Assembly: GCA_018873245.2 (NCBI GenBank)
Contig: JAEMBT020000003.1
Span: 8,513,843 to 8,577,842, forward strand
DNA length: 64,000 bases
Origin: Archegozetes longisetosus
Lineage: Eukaryota; Arthropoda; Arachnida; Sarcoptiformes; Trhypochthoniidae
Direction: 5' to 3'
Under the pieces are notes generated by a model, which ran no database searches, was not told the DNA's origin, and was given only the letters and a program-made list of their open reading frames with translations. The first letter of the stretch is position 1. Every line of letters begins with the position of its first letter. The translations under genes were made by a program, and so were the position numbers. Of the stretch, positions 34,607 through 45,552 are shown piece by piece.

Positions 34607-36342
34607 GGTTACAGTTCCGAACACGTGCCTGGTGGAATCATGGTCGATACTTATATTTTCTGGTTCAGTATTGAGGGTGGATCTCGATTATAAAGTTCTA
34701 GGTCCGAATAAGCCTCCTTCTTGGGAATGGGTCCACTTTTCTCCAAATATTTAAAATTTTAATTTGATAAGAAAATTCGGAAAAGTAGCGTTATTAAAAT
34801 CATTTTTGATAAGAATTGGACGTCACTCGATTCCTAACCTAACCTAACCTGACCTAACCGAACGGGCGATGGTAAAGAATATCGATATGACATTCCTCAT
34901 ATAAAACTACATAAGAATATCTAAGTTTAACATTTATATCTATATTTTCCAGTAAGCCATACTTATACCGAATATTCATAATTAAGACACTGGTTTTGCC
35001 TTCATTTTGGGTCATCAGTCCCAGATAGGATAATTCCACCGAAAGACCAGTATTTTTATTCAGCGTCGGTCTTACCAGGATCGGAAAAAGCTAATTTATT
35101 CGTCATCAGTCTTGCCAAGACCGGAATATCGCAAGGAAAGGTTAGTTCTACTATAGACCCATGCTATAAATTTTATAAGCTCAGCAAATGAGTCTAGGTT
35201 GTTTTTATTGATGTGTCTAAACCATAAAAACTCACACAAATGGTCAGCTAGGTGTTCCTTGCTAATACCATCACGAGATAATCTATTTCTCAAACGACGC
35301 CGGTTTGATTCAATTTTTTGAGTGTTTGCAAGCGTATTTGGATCTACAAAATTATATTTATGACACTGTCAAATGATTAAACCCAGCCTGCGTCAATCCA
35401 TCATAAGCTCGCCAGGAGTCAGTCATAATAGTCGTACCTTGTTCGACAAGCTTATCTATGATTCTTAATAAATTACTCGCGTTCCTGACATTTGGGCATA
35501 TCTCAATTCTAAATTCATTCGTACCATGGTCTATGATTCCTACAATCCAAGAGCCTTCTATCAACCTACCCACATTATATTATCTCTTCCCAAACTTAAT
35601 TTCATCAACTTCTACAACAGACCTAGGTCCAGCAATCTTACCCATGCTCGTGTATTTTCTATCTGAATATGAAGAATACAACTCACGTACCATACTATAG
35701 CGCTCTGCAATGGTCTTACAAGATGTGCCTATATCAAAATCATCATCAAAAAGCTCATGCTCAATTTCATCATATGATGTTCCTCTAGATATTAAATATG
35801 TTAAAAGAAGGCACTTTTCCACAGATAATTTAGCATCTTCAAACCAAGTATTGATACTGAGCGATTGCCGAACGTCATGGTTCCTTTTTTGACATCTGAA
35901 CATAAAGCCACGAGCTCTCTGCCCTTGCACAAATATTCATTTGATTCCTACACCTAGGACATCGTTTTCGACTAGGTAACAAATTCACATCTTTGCACCA
36001 ATTAACACGTGTAGTCCTATCCCAAAGAACCTTCCTAATCAACCTATTTTGATTCAATCGTCCATTTAAAGCCGCCATCTTCACCAAGTCTATTAAGACT
36101 AAATATATTCAAGACTCAATTGTCAAAGTTATAGAAAAGAATAAGATTAAGATGACTATGAAAGAATAAATACGAATTTTCTTATAAAATCGAATTTTGA
36201 AAAGTTTGAAGGAAAGTGGACGTATCTCCAAGAAGGGGCGTGTTCAGATCTAGAATTTATATTCGAGATCTACTCTCGATATTAAATCAGAAAATATAGG
36301 TACCGACTATGATTTCACCAGACACATGTTCGGAACTATACC
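34607..36342 (-). mobile_element. Merlin (IS1016/ISXO2-like) DNA transposon
   Basis: Inverted ends of about 170 bp (left 34607-34785 starting GGTTACAGTTCCGAAC, right ending with the complement at 36342) enclose a decayed transposase. The ends begin GG as usual for Merlin; no 8-9 bp target duplication is evident in the flanks. CCTAA repeats lie just inside the left arm (34833-34858). Confidence 0.8.
35096..36078 (-). pseudogene. Merlin/IS1595-like DDE transposase, broken
   Basis: From the ATG at 36078, the N-terminus carries a zinc-ribbon-like CPRC motif. Then follow VVEVDEIKFGKR (first catalytic Asp region), GSWIVGIIDHGTNEFRIE, GTTIMTDSWRAYDGL (second Asp region) and LADHLCEFLWFRH (C-terminal helix), the ISXO2-like order. 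A frameshift near 35930, an in-frame stop near 35578 and a shift near 35360 inactivate it. Confidence 0.85.
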
Positions 36343-36348
36343 CCTTAA

Positions 36349-36515
36349 TTAGTTTTCAATATTATCTAATTTATTTTGAAACTTTTTATAATCTTCATCA
36401 TCTGTATAATCACTAATTTCTTTTAAATATTTAGATAATATATTATTATTATCTGTAACACATTTATTCACAACATTTAGAGTAGTTATTATATTTTCAC
36501 CAAGGGTTTCCATTA
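36349..36515 (-). CDS. Short intact acidic ORF beside the Merlin end
   Basis: ATG to TAA, 55 codons, Asn/Asp/Lys/Ile-rich (METLGENIITTLNVVNK...), matching the codon bias of the virus-like debris. The stop lies seven bases from the Merlin terminus at 36342, so the frame may be the truncated start of a longer gene. Not recognised. Confidence 0.3.
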
Positions 36516-36522
36516 TAATAAA

Positions 36523-36660
36523 TTTTTTTATTTTTCCTTTTTTCTTTTTTTCTTATATTACTTTATTCACATATTCTTTTATTCTCATTTTCCTTTATTC
36601 TCATATTCCTTTCCTTTATACCTTTCTCTTATTCCATTATTCTTTTCCTATTTTCTTATA
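36523..36660. repeat. Polypyrimidine low-complexity tract
   Basis: About 140 bp almost purely T/C on the plus strand with degenerate TTATTCTCATTTCCTTT-like units. Confidence 0.8.
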
Positions 36661-36684
36661 TTAATATATTTTTAAATATATATA

Positions 36685-37100
36685 AATAGAAAACGAAGAA
36701 ATAATAGATTTGATTAAAGAATATGATTTTTTAAATAATACAAAGAAATCTTTTCTTTAAAGTATAATATCTCAACCAAAACAGTATACAATTTTATTAA
36801 AGAATATAACATTAAATCTAAAAATATAAGAATAATTAGAAATAATAACAGAGATAAATATGGTAAATATACTTATTCAAATTCAAATATTAATAAAGAA
36901 AAAAGATTTAGAGGTTCTGAAAGAATTGTCTTTAGACAAGGAGTTTAAAAAAATAAAAACAATTCAGAGAAATTGAATAGGTCGAAAGACAGCTGTGCTA
37001 CCTTCGGAATTTAGATAATATAAACTTTAATATGAATAATTTTGTTGATTTTAAAAATAATGGTGTTAATAAACATTTAAAAAAGAATAATATCAAAAAA
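36685..37100 (+). pseudogene. AT-rich virus-like ORF debris with a helix-turn-helix-like segment
   Basis: Overlapping broken frames; one reads STKTVYNFIKEYNIKSKNIR, helix-turn-helix-like, followed by a basic RIVFRQG end. Composition matches the debris at 24.7 and 40.5 kb. Not recognised. Confidence 0.3.
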
Positions 37101-37155
37101 GAATAAAATAATCAAATTTATTGAATCAATTTTATTTTACTTTTCCAGTATGGAA

Positions 37156-37252
37156 AGGTTAAGTATTGATAGTATTTAAATCTTAGATTTTACTTTCCGA
37201 AAGTATTAAACTACTGATGATAACTTCATGTTTGTTGTTTATTACATTTATT
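37156..37252. repeat. Repeat block A, copy 2
   Basis: Matches 25322-25402 and passes directly into block B (37255 onward), which carries the end of the lectin/tail-domain gene. Confidence 0.7.
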
Positions 37253-37363
37253 TTCTATTAAGTTATATAATAAATTAGAAAATAGAAAAGATAACAAAAT
37301 TTAAAGCTAAAGTAGAAGTTTGAATCTCTTTCGATAACATTTTAAAATTAAGTTATTAATAGC

Positions 37364-38337
37364 TTATCCGGTTCTTTTCCATATGTGAATTGCCATATTG
37401 CGTGGTCGCACTTCTCCAGATGATAAATAAAACTTCCATGCAATCTGAGCTTCATTAGAATTGTATGAACCAGTTAAAATGCTTTTGCTTGATACACCAG
37501 TTGAGATATTCATTTGGTTTGTTGCACCAACATCATAACCGGTGTTACTACTGTGATAGTAAGTATTAATACCAGTGAGTCTTGGAGAATCTTCTTCTTG
37601 TATTTTCCCAAACGATTCGGACCCTCTTCCTTCTGCACGAAAGAAAAGTCCAGCATAGGACGAAGTGACATCATTCCATGTCATCCAAGGCCATATCTCT
37701 GTCGGTGATTTCTCATTCGGAAGTTGAACATAAATAAATCCAATCGGAAATGGATTTTTTTATTGTATTTAAAAGTAATTTTTGCAAATGGAAAAGTGAC
37801 CAGGTTTGCATCTTCTGACATACTACAAAATTCTTTTTATTACAAAGTACATCAGACCATTTACCAAATGAAGTTTCATCAGACTGTAGTTGAACACAGT
37901 GATCTGTTTTATTTTTTGGACTCCCTCCTGCCCAATTGGTGAAAACTGAATTTGAGTCATCAATCCATTTATATTTATTACTAGTATATTTTAATCCAAT
38001 CCATACATCGTTTGCAATGTTGTTAATTTTCAAGAAATTAGATATAAATTCTTGCTCTTCTTGAAAACGAATTGATATCAAACTCGAGCTCGAACTATTA
38101 TCTTGTTGTTGACAAGTTTTTTTCAGCATCCTCATAACTTTGAAATCCTGCTTTATCAAAAATCTTGAAACACTTCTCTTCTTTATATGGTTCCCAGTCA
38201 CTACATGGTGAATCAACAGCAATCAATTCATCTATAAAAATACTTCGTTTAAATGAAATTTACTTAATAATTAACTTACCATAACATGTAAAGAGAATTA
38301 AAAGTGAAAAAATTACATATTGTTTAGAAATTCTCAT
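37364..38337 (-). CDS. Secreted C-type lectin fused to a phage-tail-like C-terminal domain (frame-disrupted)
   Basis: Exon 38337-38280 encodes a signal peptide (MRISKQYVIFSLLILFTCY); exon 2 starts at 38231. A C-type lectin domain follows: PCSDW, KCFKIFDKAGFQSYEDAE, ISIRFQEEQEFI, VWIGLKY, FTNWAGGSP, GKWSDVLCNKKNFVVCQK, with the four usual cysteines. Residues after GSP are KN rather than a classic EPN/QPD calcium motif. A second region, from GFIYVQLPNEKSPTE through SSYAGLFFRAEG to SSGEVRPRNMAIHIWKRTG, resembles phage tail-collar fibres. Three single-base shifts break the frame: an A7 run at 38117-38123, a site near 37818, and an A7 run at 37755-37761. All are in or next to A runs, so assembly error is as likely as decay. 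Block B at 29.5 kb holds a second copy of the end. Confidence 0.65.
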
Positions 38338-38819
38338 TATTTTAGATTTTTAATAAACATTCAAAATATGTTCATAAAATGATCAACTGAATATTTTAAC
38401 TACGTCGCAAAATTTAATTAACCTTATAATGATTGAATTTTTTAATATCAACGTTAATTAAATACAATAGGCTTGAGAACTAGACAGCAGTTTTCCTAAT
38501 AAGATTAGAAAATGATATAATAGATCCTTTTATTACATTTCTCAGAATTACAATCAAAATAAAGCAGTTGTGAGATTATCAACATAAACTTAATTATAAC
38601 TATTCTTTGGCTTTTAAAAATATGTAAAAAGATATGTAAAGATTAGTATCAAAAGTATATTTAAAGATATAAGAGATTCGGTCAGTGTTATTCGTTTGAG
38701 AAATGTTTTCCTTTTATTGTTTATAAGACTATTCATCCAAAAGATTCGAGTTGTATATGCTTTTAGTTTCTTACGTCTTTTTCTGCACAAATGTTGAGAA
38801 TTTTATTGATAACCTTGAG

Positions 38820-39318
38820 AGAAACTCATTCATTTTCCCGAATCTCATTTTCCATAAAACTCGTTTTCCCGAAACTCATTATCCCGAAAATGGTTAAAAT
38901 GAGCTCGAATAGATACATTTCAATAACTTTCGAGTCTTACAATGACCTAAGGGAACTTCGAGATTTTATGTGGAACATAAGGGTTATATGTAGAAATTCG
39001 GAGTTCCTTAGGGAACTTTGAGTTTCTATTTTAAATCTAAGTGTATTTCTCTCTCTTTTAATAATAGTTTAGACCTTCGGGTCTTATCAGCTATAGGAAG
39101 TACTATAGGACCTAACCTAACCTAACCTATTAGCCAGATCTATTCGACCACATTTTAATTTTGACGAAGCCACAAATTAAAAAAATTATATCGTGATTTC
39201 GACCATTGGCAGTCGAAAAACTCGAAATTTATTGAATTATACCTATTCGAACTCATTTAGACCATTTTCGGGATAATGAGTTTCGGGATAATGGGATTAT
39301 GGAAAATGAACAAGTCCC
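38820..39318. mobile_element. Foldback element with CCTAA core
   Basis: Inverted arms of about 100 bp (left near 38820-38925, right near 39215-39318) share CTCATTATCCCGAAAATGG and its complement, and the ATTTTCC...CTCATT unit is itself repeated within arms. The centre has three CCTAA units at 39111-39128. No ORF. Confidence 0.7.
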
Positions 39319-41190
39319 CCCTTGAAAATGTCTTATGGCATCAGACATTTCATACATTCACTACTTTATAATTGCATTCAATACAAACGTTTATTTAAAT
39401 CATTCTCAATGTAATTTTTAATTATACTAAAATGCTTTGACATGAAATAGATTGTAACATTTTTAAATTTAGGGTAAAGTTTAATGAATTTATAAAATGA
39501 TATTAAGAATGAATAATAAAATCGAGATCAGTGAATATCACAATCTTTAAGAAAATCTTGAATATTTCTTTTTCTCTTCGACACATTTGTTTAATTTTTA
39601 TCAATATTTCACCAGCTTTATATGCATAATTTAAAGATTCCTTTTGATGATATCATAATTTTTTTCAATTTGAATAATAATCTAATAAAAATTAAAGACA
39701 AGAGTTATTTAAAGATTTAAAATTGTGTTTACCATAAAATACTCAAATCTTTTAGATCATTCAAGTATTTAACATTATTAAAATCTGGAATTAAACGAAT
39801 GCGTTGATGAGTAATTGTTTTAAACTTTTCTTGATTTCATTTAAAAATACGTTTGGAATTTTCTAGTTTTTCATCTTCATTTTATTTAAATCCTTCATTA
39901 TCTTCATTGAACGTTTTACCATATTTGTTAAAGAATTATTTGATTTTGTTTATCGCTTTTCTTTTTCTCACTTCCACTGATTTAATAATATCTTTATGTA
40001 GATTGATTAAATCACTCCAAAAATTATTGACTTCAAATTCCTTACTAATACTTAAATTGTCTAATGGTGATAATAATCCACTTGTTGTTATATTCCTTTA
40101 CTCAAATTCAGACATTTTGATGATTAAAATAAGTTGTACAACTTTTTTTAATATGTTGTATTGAATTCAGTGAAACTAAATACATTCGGAAAGAACGTTG
40201 ATTTCTCTTTTATAAATGCGTTTGATGTTGCAACATACTTATAGCTAAAGGCTATACGTAACTTGAATAATTAACCTTCCGGAATAAGTAAACAAGGAAC
40301 AAAAAAATATTCAAGTTTGATTATGATAAAAGACTTATAAGTTATATAAATGATGATCACATTGATACATATCCATATGGATATAGAATTTAAAAGAAGT
40401 TGTTATAATGCTGCTATTAGGTTTATATGAGGTTGATATCAATAAACAAATTTAAATGAAATTGATAATTTCTATAATAAAAATGAAAAGTTTCAAGATG
40501 CTGTTGATAAAATGAGACTAATGAAATGGAATAAATTTTTAGTAGGTGTTGCTAGTAATCCAAATATGACTAAAGAAGAAGAAGTTTGTAATCATTTAGG
40601 ATTAATAGTTGGTAAAATTAATTCAATTCGGCAACATTATAAACTTCAAAGTCCATTTTATTTTAATAAACCTAAAACACAAAAAAAAAGAAAATCATTT
40701 ATGAAAATGATAAAAAATAAGATAATAAAACGAATTCAGAAAGGTAATGTAGTGTTTTTGATTTTTTATAAAATGGTAATGCTTTTAGGTATTTTTGATT
40801 AAAAATAATGGTTTTTTCTTATTTTTTTCTTTTTATACACTAAATAAAGTAATACCAAAGGTTGTTCAATGGAATTGAACTTGCTTTTAGGTGGTACTTG
40901 AATAAGTACAGTGATGACCAGGATTCTTATCTATATGTTAATAAAGATCATGGTGGTACATGCTAAAATATATTTAAATTTTATTTTAATCATATAATTA
41001 ACTTACTGTATGATATATAATAAGACAAAAATTATTTATCTACAAAGTACATTATAAAAATTATAAGCAGTTAAAAAGTATGATGTTAATCCATTGTAGA
41101 TGCAATTGTAGATCAATCTGGGTAGATAGTTAGATGCTCAACTTGCTTATTGATATTATCATCACCATTATTATCATCATCCGAGCTATC
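39319..41190. other. AT-rich region with virus-like or transposon-like ORF debris
   Basis: 39.5-40.2 kb holds minus-strand Lys/Asn/Ile-rich fragments with many stops. At 40512-40802 a plus-strand frame (MRLMKWNKFLVGVASNPNMT..., 96 codons) has a helix-turn-helix-like KEEEVCNHLGLIVGKINSIRQHY segment and a basic tail. It resembles small replication or regulatory proteins of mobile elements, but no family is assigned. Confidence 0.35.
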
Positions 41191-41196
41191 ATATCG

Positions 41197-41795
41197 TTAT
41201 GTATAAAATACATTTTTTCTATTTAAATGAGATTTAAAACATTTGCTGTCATTTGATATTAAAATCTCATAATTAATATAAGTGTCTAAATAAGCTTCTC
41301 GTGGAACATCAATTAGATTTTTAGATTTATTGCATATTATAGAATTTTTGTTATTTTTCATAGACCTAGGTATTTTTAGCGTGATCGTTTCAATCTCACC
41401 CATATCATCATTATAATATTTGCTTGATTTTCACCACTTCTAGTTGTACTAGGTAATATTTGATATAAGGTTTGGGTGACAGAGTGTGTTGTGTTGGCCA
41501 TGGAAGTGCTGGGCAGGGATGTGCCAGCTAGTGATGTGCCCACCAGTGATGTGTTCTCAAGTGATGGATAAATATTTGGTGCACTTAATAATGAGCCAGT
41601 TGATTGCACATTGTTACTTTCAAATTTTTTTGCATACAATCTACAACTTGTACAGATTAAGTCATTAGTTTTAATTTGCGTATTGTCAATTATTTTTCTT
41701 TTATTTGATAAAATAATTGGTTTAACGGTATTTAGCTTAATTAAAAATTTATCATCATCTTGACGTGTAACTCTACGCTTTGGAATTTTATTCAA
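41197..41795 (-). pseudogene. Probable mobile-element protein, frameshifted
   Basis: A 139-codon frame (41376-41795) begins MNKIPKRRVTRQDDDKFLIKL, includes a CTSCRLYAKKFE zinc-like pair and an Ser/Thr-rich stretch with GTSL repeats. It is followed, in another frame from about 41403, by ITLKIPRSMKNNKNS to a stop at 41197. The shift makes it look like a dead transposable-element ORF. Family not recognised. Confidence 0.35.
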
Positions 41796-41865
41796 ACGTA
41801 GAGAACAAGCACATTTTTGGTATATAAATATTTTAATTCTTTCATGTTAACTGAAAATTACAATT

Positions 41866-41996
41866 TTTGTAAAATTCACTATGTTAGCCTTAAGGTTGGC
41901 AAAAATCCATTTGATATGTTAGGCTAAATTACATTAGTTTTTATGTATAAAAAAAATCTTTTGTCGACCTCAAGGCTAACATGGTCAAATTACTGT
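41866..41996. repeat. Short MITE-like inverted repeat
   Basis: Arms containing ATGTTAGCCTTAAGGTTG (left, near 41880) and its near complement (right, near 41970) enclose about 60 bp. No ORF. Confidence 0.65.
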
Positions 41997-43004
41997 TTAT
42001 ATTTTTCAAACTTAATTTCCCGTCATTTGATAATAGTTTATATAAATCTTATTATTTCTATGCGATAGACATTTAATATATCGATAATATGCTGAAAAAA
42101 TCATTAAAATATCTTATTTCATTTAAATGTAATAGTAGTTTAAATTTTGATATACATAAATAAGCATTGCGCAATAATGATATGAACTGTAAAAATAATA
42201 ACAATTTTCTCAAATCTCATTCTCATGCTATAACATAATGTGCATGTTTATATTTCAATAGAATAGCAGAATTATCATGTACAGCGATGATCTTTCACTC
42301 TGAGAATACTCCTTTCCACATATAAGCATTTATATCATTAGTATCTTTTTCTTCAATATTTTCGTTGACAACTTTTACAATAACTATATTGTGAATAATT
42401 ATAATCTTTAATAGGTTTAAGTATATTACATGTTTTGCAAGTTTTGTTCTCACCGAAGCTGTACTATTCATTTATAAATTATTGATTTTATCTCTTTTTG
42501 ATTAAATACAATGTTTTTTTATAGTTGTTGATAAAATCATGATTTTTATATTTTTTTTATAGTGTTTTTGTGTATTTGTGTGCTACCTTTTTTTCCTTAT
42601 AAAATTGTAATGTTTTTAGGATCTTTTATAGTGTTTTTGATAAAAAAAATCATGATTTTTATATATTTTATTTAGTACCTACCTTTTTGACGCTGAAGGA
42701 TTCGAATAACTTAATTTTTGAAGTTAGATTTCAAATTGTCAATTTTTTTTAAAGTTGAGGTATTTTTAAGTTACTTTTTTAAAGCTAAAAGGTACTTGTT
42801 TTTAAAATTTGAGGAGGTTTTGTGTGAATTTTTTCTTACCTTGAAAAAAGGTAATTTTTTGTTACTTTTTTGAAACTAAAAATAGTCATTTTTAAATAAA
42901 ATTGTAATTTTTTTAGGTTTTTTTTGCTTTTTTATAGTGTTTTTGATTAAAAACCATGATTTTTATATCTTTTATTTAGTACTTACCTTTTTTGACCCTG
43001 GATG
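41997..43004. repeat. AT-rich stretch with tandem ~100-bp units
   Basis: Units containing TTTTATAGTGTTTTTGAT, ATGATTTTTATAT and TTTATTTAGTAC, then ACCTTTTTGA, recur at about 42510-42600, 42600-42695 and 42895-42995. 41997-42500 shows nothing recognisable. Confidence 0.6.
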
Positions 43005-44215
43005 TACCCGATATACTACTAACTTTCTATAAGAATTTTGTGTAGATTGGTAGCCATATTGTAGTTTAAGGTCACCGGGTCAGATCCTATATTTTATTGC
43101 ACTTCGTTTGACAAGAGGAATGAACTGAAACCTAATTTCTGGGTTTATGACATGAGGGTCAACCTTTTGGGGTTAGAAGTCGAAGGTCAAGTGATCGAGT
43201 CGAATGAGGTATCAATGTTTTTGACTCATCGAGCTGAGTCCAATGGTACCATAGTTGAGACTTTACGACATCCCGTTTGATCTATGATCGTAAAATGTAC
43301 TTTAGCTCTTGAATCTTTAGGAGCTTATAACTCGTAAATGGAATGAGATAGACCATAAGTCGTATATACAGTCAGCGCAAAAACTAACTTTAAGGACACA
43401 AAGCTTTATAACTTTTGAACCACTGATTCAATTTTGATGCAGTTCTTTTAAAATGAAGAAAAACTCCCCCGGTTTTATAGAAATTTGTTAAAATTATTAA
43501 ATCTCAATTGAAGAAAAAATTATAAAGAAAACATCGAGTTTACATGAAATTTTAAATTCGGATACAAAATAAATTTCGTGAAGGAGTGGATTAAAGCTAA
43601 CATTGGGAATGTCGAGGAACTTGTTATTCTTTACGGAAGGTAATTTATCATTATCTTTAAGTTTTAATTTATAATTTAAATTTTTACAGCCTTTCTTCTG
43701 ATCTTAACCCTGATTGAGAATGTAGAGACTATAATCGAAGGCTGGGTGAGAAGTGAAAGGCCTCTTATTACATCTAAAGAGGACATGATCAATACTCTGA
43801 GTGCATCTTATAAAAGGATGTGTGACGTTTCCTGGCGGCAATACTTTATAAATTTGGTTCAATCGATGCCTCGTCGCTTAGAATCTATTCGCGAGGCTTC
43901 TGGGGCTATATTAAATACTAATTTTATTAAATTCTTGTTTATTAAATAAAATATAATTTGACTAATCTATTTTGTTGTTATTCATTCTATATCCAAGTTT
44001 TTATTTACCGGGGGAATTTTTCTTCCTATTAAAAAAACCGGATCAAAATTGAATGAGTGGTTCAAAAGTTATAAAGCTTTATATCCCTAAAGTTAGTTTT
44101 CGTGCTGACTGTATATTTCGACTCAGTGAACATATCTGTCCAATGATACCAATATCAAAATGGCCATAAACTATCACCCTCCTTTGAATATTTTCTTGTA
44201 TTGTATATTATCTAA
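43005..44215. mobile_element. Older repeat split by a Tc1-like insertion
   Basis: 43005-43368 and 44114-44215 share phrases with the repeat at 50.1-50.6 kb (GAGCTGAGTCCAATG, GTCAAAGGTCA, CCTTTGAA). The intervening 743 bp is a TA-flanked Tc1 relic, so the outer element is older. Confidence 0.6.
43369..44111 (+). mobile_element. Internally deleted Tc1-like transposon
   Basis: Inverted ends of about 115 bp start CAGTCAGCGCAAAAACTAAC and are flanked by TA on both sides (43367-43368, 44112-44113). Inside remains only the transposase C-terminal part (about 43690-43949): an IENVET helix, RPLITSKEDMINTLSASYKR and SMPRRLESIREASG. The catalytic middle is gone. Confidence 0.85.
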
Positions 44216-44223
44216 ATGGGGTA

Positions 44224-44815
44224 ACTCCGGGCTAATGGGTCTAAGGGGTTCCCGAACCCTACCTCCAAGTGTAATACACCATTGAATTCAGTTCGTCGAG
44301 CTGAACATTTTGATACCACACTTGACTACTTCCAACCCGAACCTGATCACTTCTGGCCACCGAGACCTAACCCCCTCGAAAATGGGTAAACCTGGCTTTA
44401 CCATGTTGTAACCCAAGCCAAACCTGATTTAAACTAACGTATAATAGGTTAGGTCGCTTCGCGACCTAACTTATTCTCCCTTAGTTTATATCAGGCTTGT
44501 TTAGGTTACGACTCGAGAATCCAGGTTTATCCATTATGAGGTACTAAACCAAACAATGATGGATATTTCGAGAACTACTTGAGATAATTGACCAAGTGAG
44601 GTATTAAAATGTTCAGTTCGATGTCCTGAGTTCAATGATATATCACTTGGCGGGATCGGCCACTCCCGTCGTGAGTTGTCCAGAAGTGGTCAGGTTCGGG
44701 TCAAAAGTGGTCAAGTGTAGTATCAAAGTGTTCAGCTTTACGAACTGAATCCAATGATATATCACACTTGGGGGTGGGAGGTCGGGAACCCTTTAGACCC
44801 ATTAGCCCGGATTCA
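44224..44815. mobile_element. Foldback element with a perfect central palindrome
   Basis: Ends share TCCGGGCTAATGGGTCTAA and its complement; imperfect arms run toward the centre, where GTTAGGTCGC (44448-44457) and GCGACCTAAC (44461-44470) form a hairpin with a 3-base loop. The element contains three copies of the recurring CAGCTCG-type dyad motif. Confidence 0.8.
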
Positions 44816-44986
44816 CTCTCTAAATGCTTTTTAGTATTTAAATTTTTACTCTAATTATATTTTGATATTTCTAAATTACAAATATCACATCTTTTATTAT
44901 TTTCCATTTATTACAGATATTTTTTTAATGCTCTATAACTTTTCACTTTCTATTAATTTTAATTTCTATTAAATTTAATTTATAAT

Positions 44987-45300
44987 AAATGGAATCAAAA
45001 GAATCTAAAGATTCTCTAAACTTTCAGTTTGATAATATATTACCAGTGAAAAAATGTGTTAAATGTAAAGAATTTAGAATATTATTTGATTGTTGTAATA
45101 ATAAATATGGTATTGATGGTTTATCTTGTGTTTGTAATGATTGTAGAAAGATTATTATTCTTTAGCTTATATAAAACCTGTAAAATGTGATTGTGGAAGA
45201 ATAATAGACATTATCTACCAAAACAATTAAATTCTAATATTCATAAAAAATATTTAAACTTTTCCTTACAGGAAAAGGGTAATGCTTAAAATATTGAACT
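44987..45300 (+). pseudogene. Zinc-ribbon virus-like ORF, broken
   Basis: ATG at 44987; the frame to about 45164 shows KKCVKCKEFRILFDCC and VCNDCRK, paired CxxC motifs as in small viral, phage or HNH-type zinc proteins. Further Cys pairs (CDCGR) occur after a stop. A/T-third-position bias as in neighbouring debris. Confidence 0.4.
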
Positions 45301-45552
45301 TTTCACTACAGAAAAAGAATAATGATTAACAATTTAATATTTAATAATATATTAGTTATGAAGAATATTAAAGAGTCATTTTTAACACTTTAATTACCAT
45401 AAAGAAAGGATTAACTATCCTTTAAGACTCCTTATTACTCTAGCTATCCTTTAAGATACTTTATGATATTTTAATATTCCTTATTTTTTATATTAAAATT
45501 AATATATTTCATAACTTTCAACATAAGATTTACATTTAAAAAGTAAAGAAAT
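45301..45552. other. AT-rich spacer
   Basis: Repeated CCTTTAAGA-type phrases near 45418-45470; otherwise nothing seen before the reductase stop. Confidence 0.4.
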
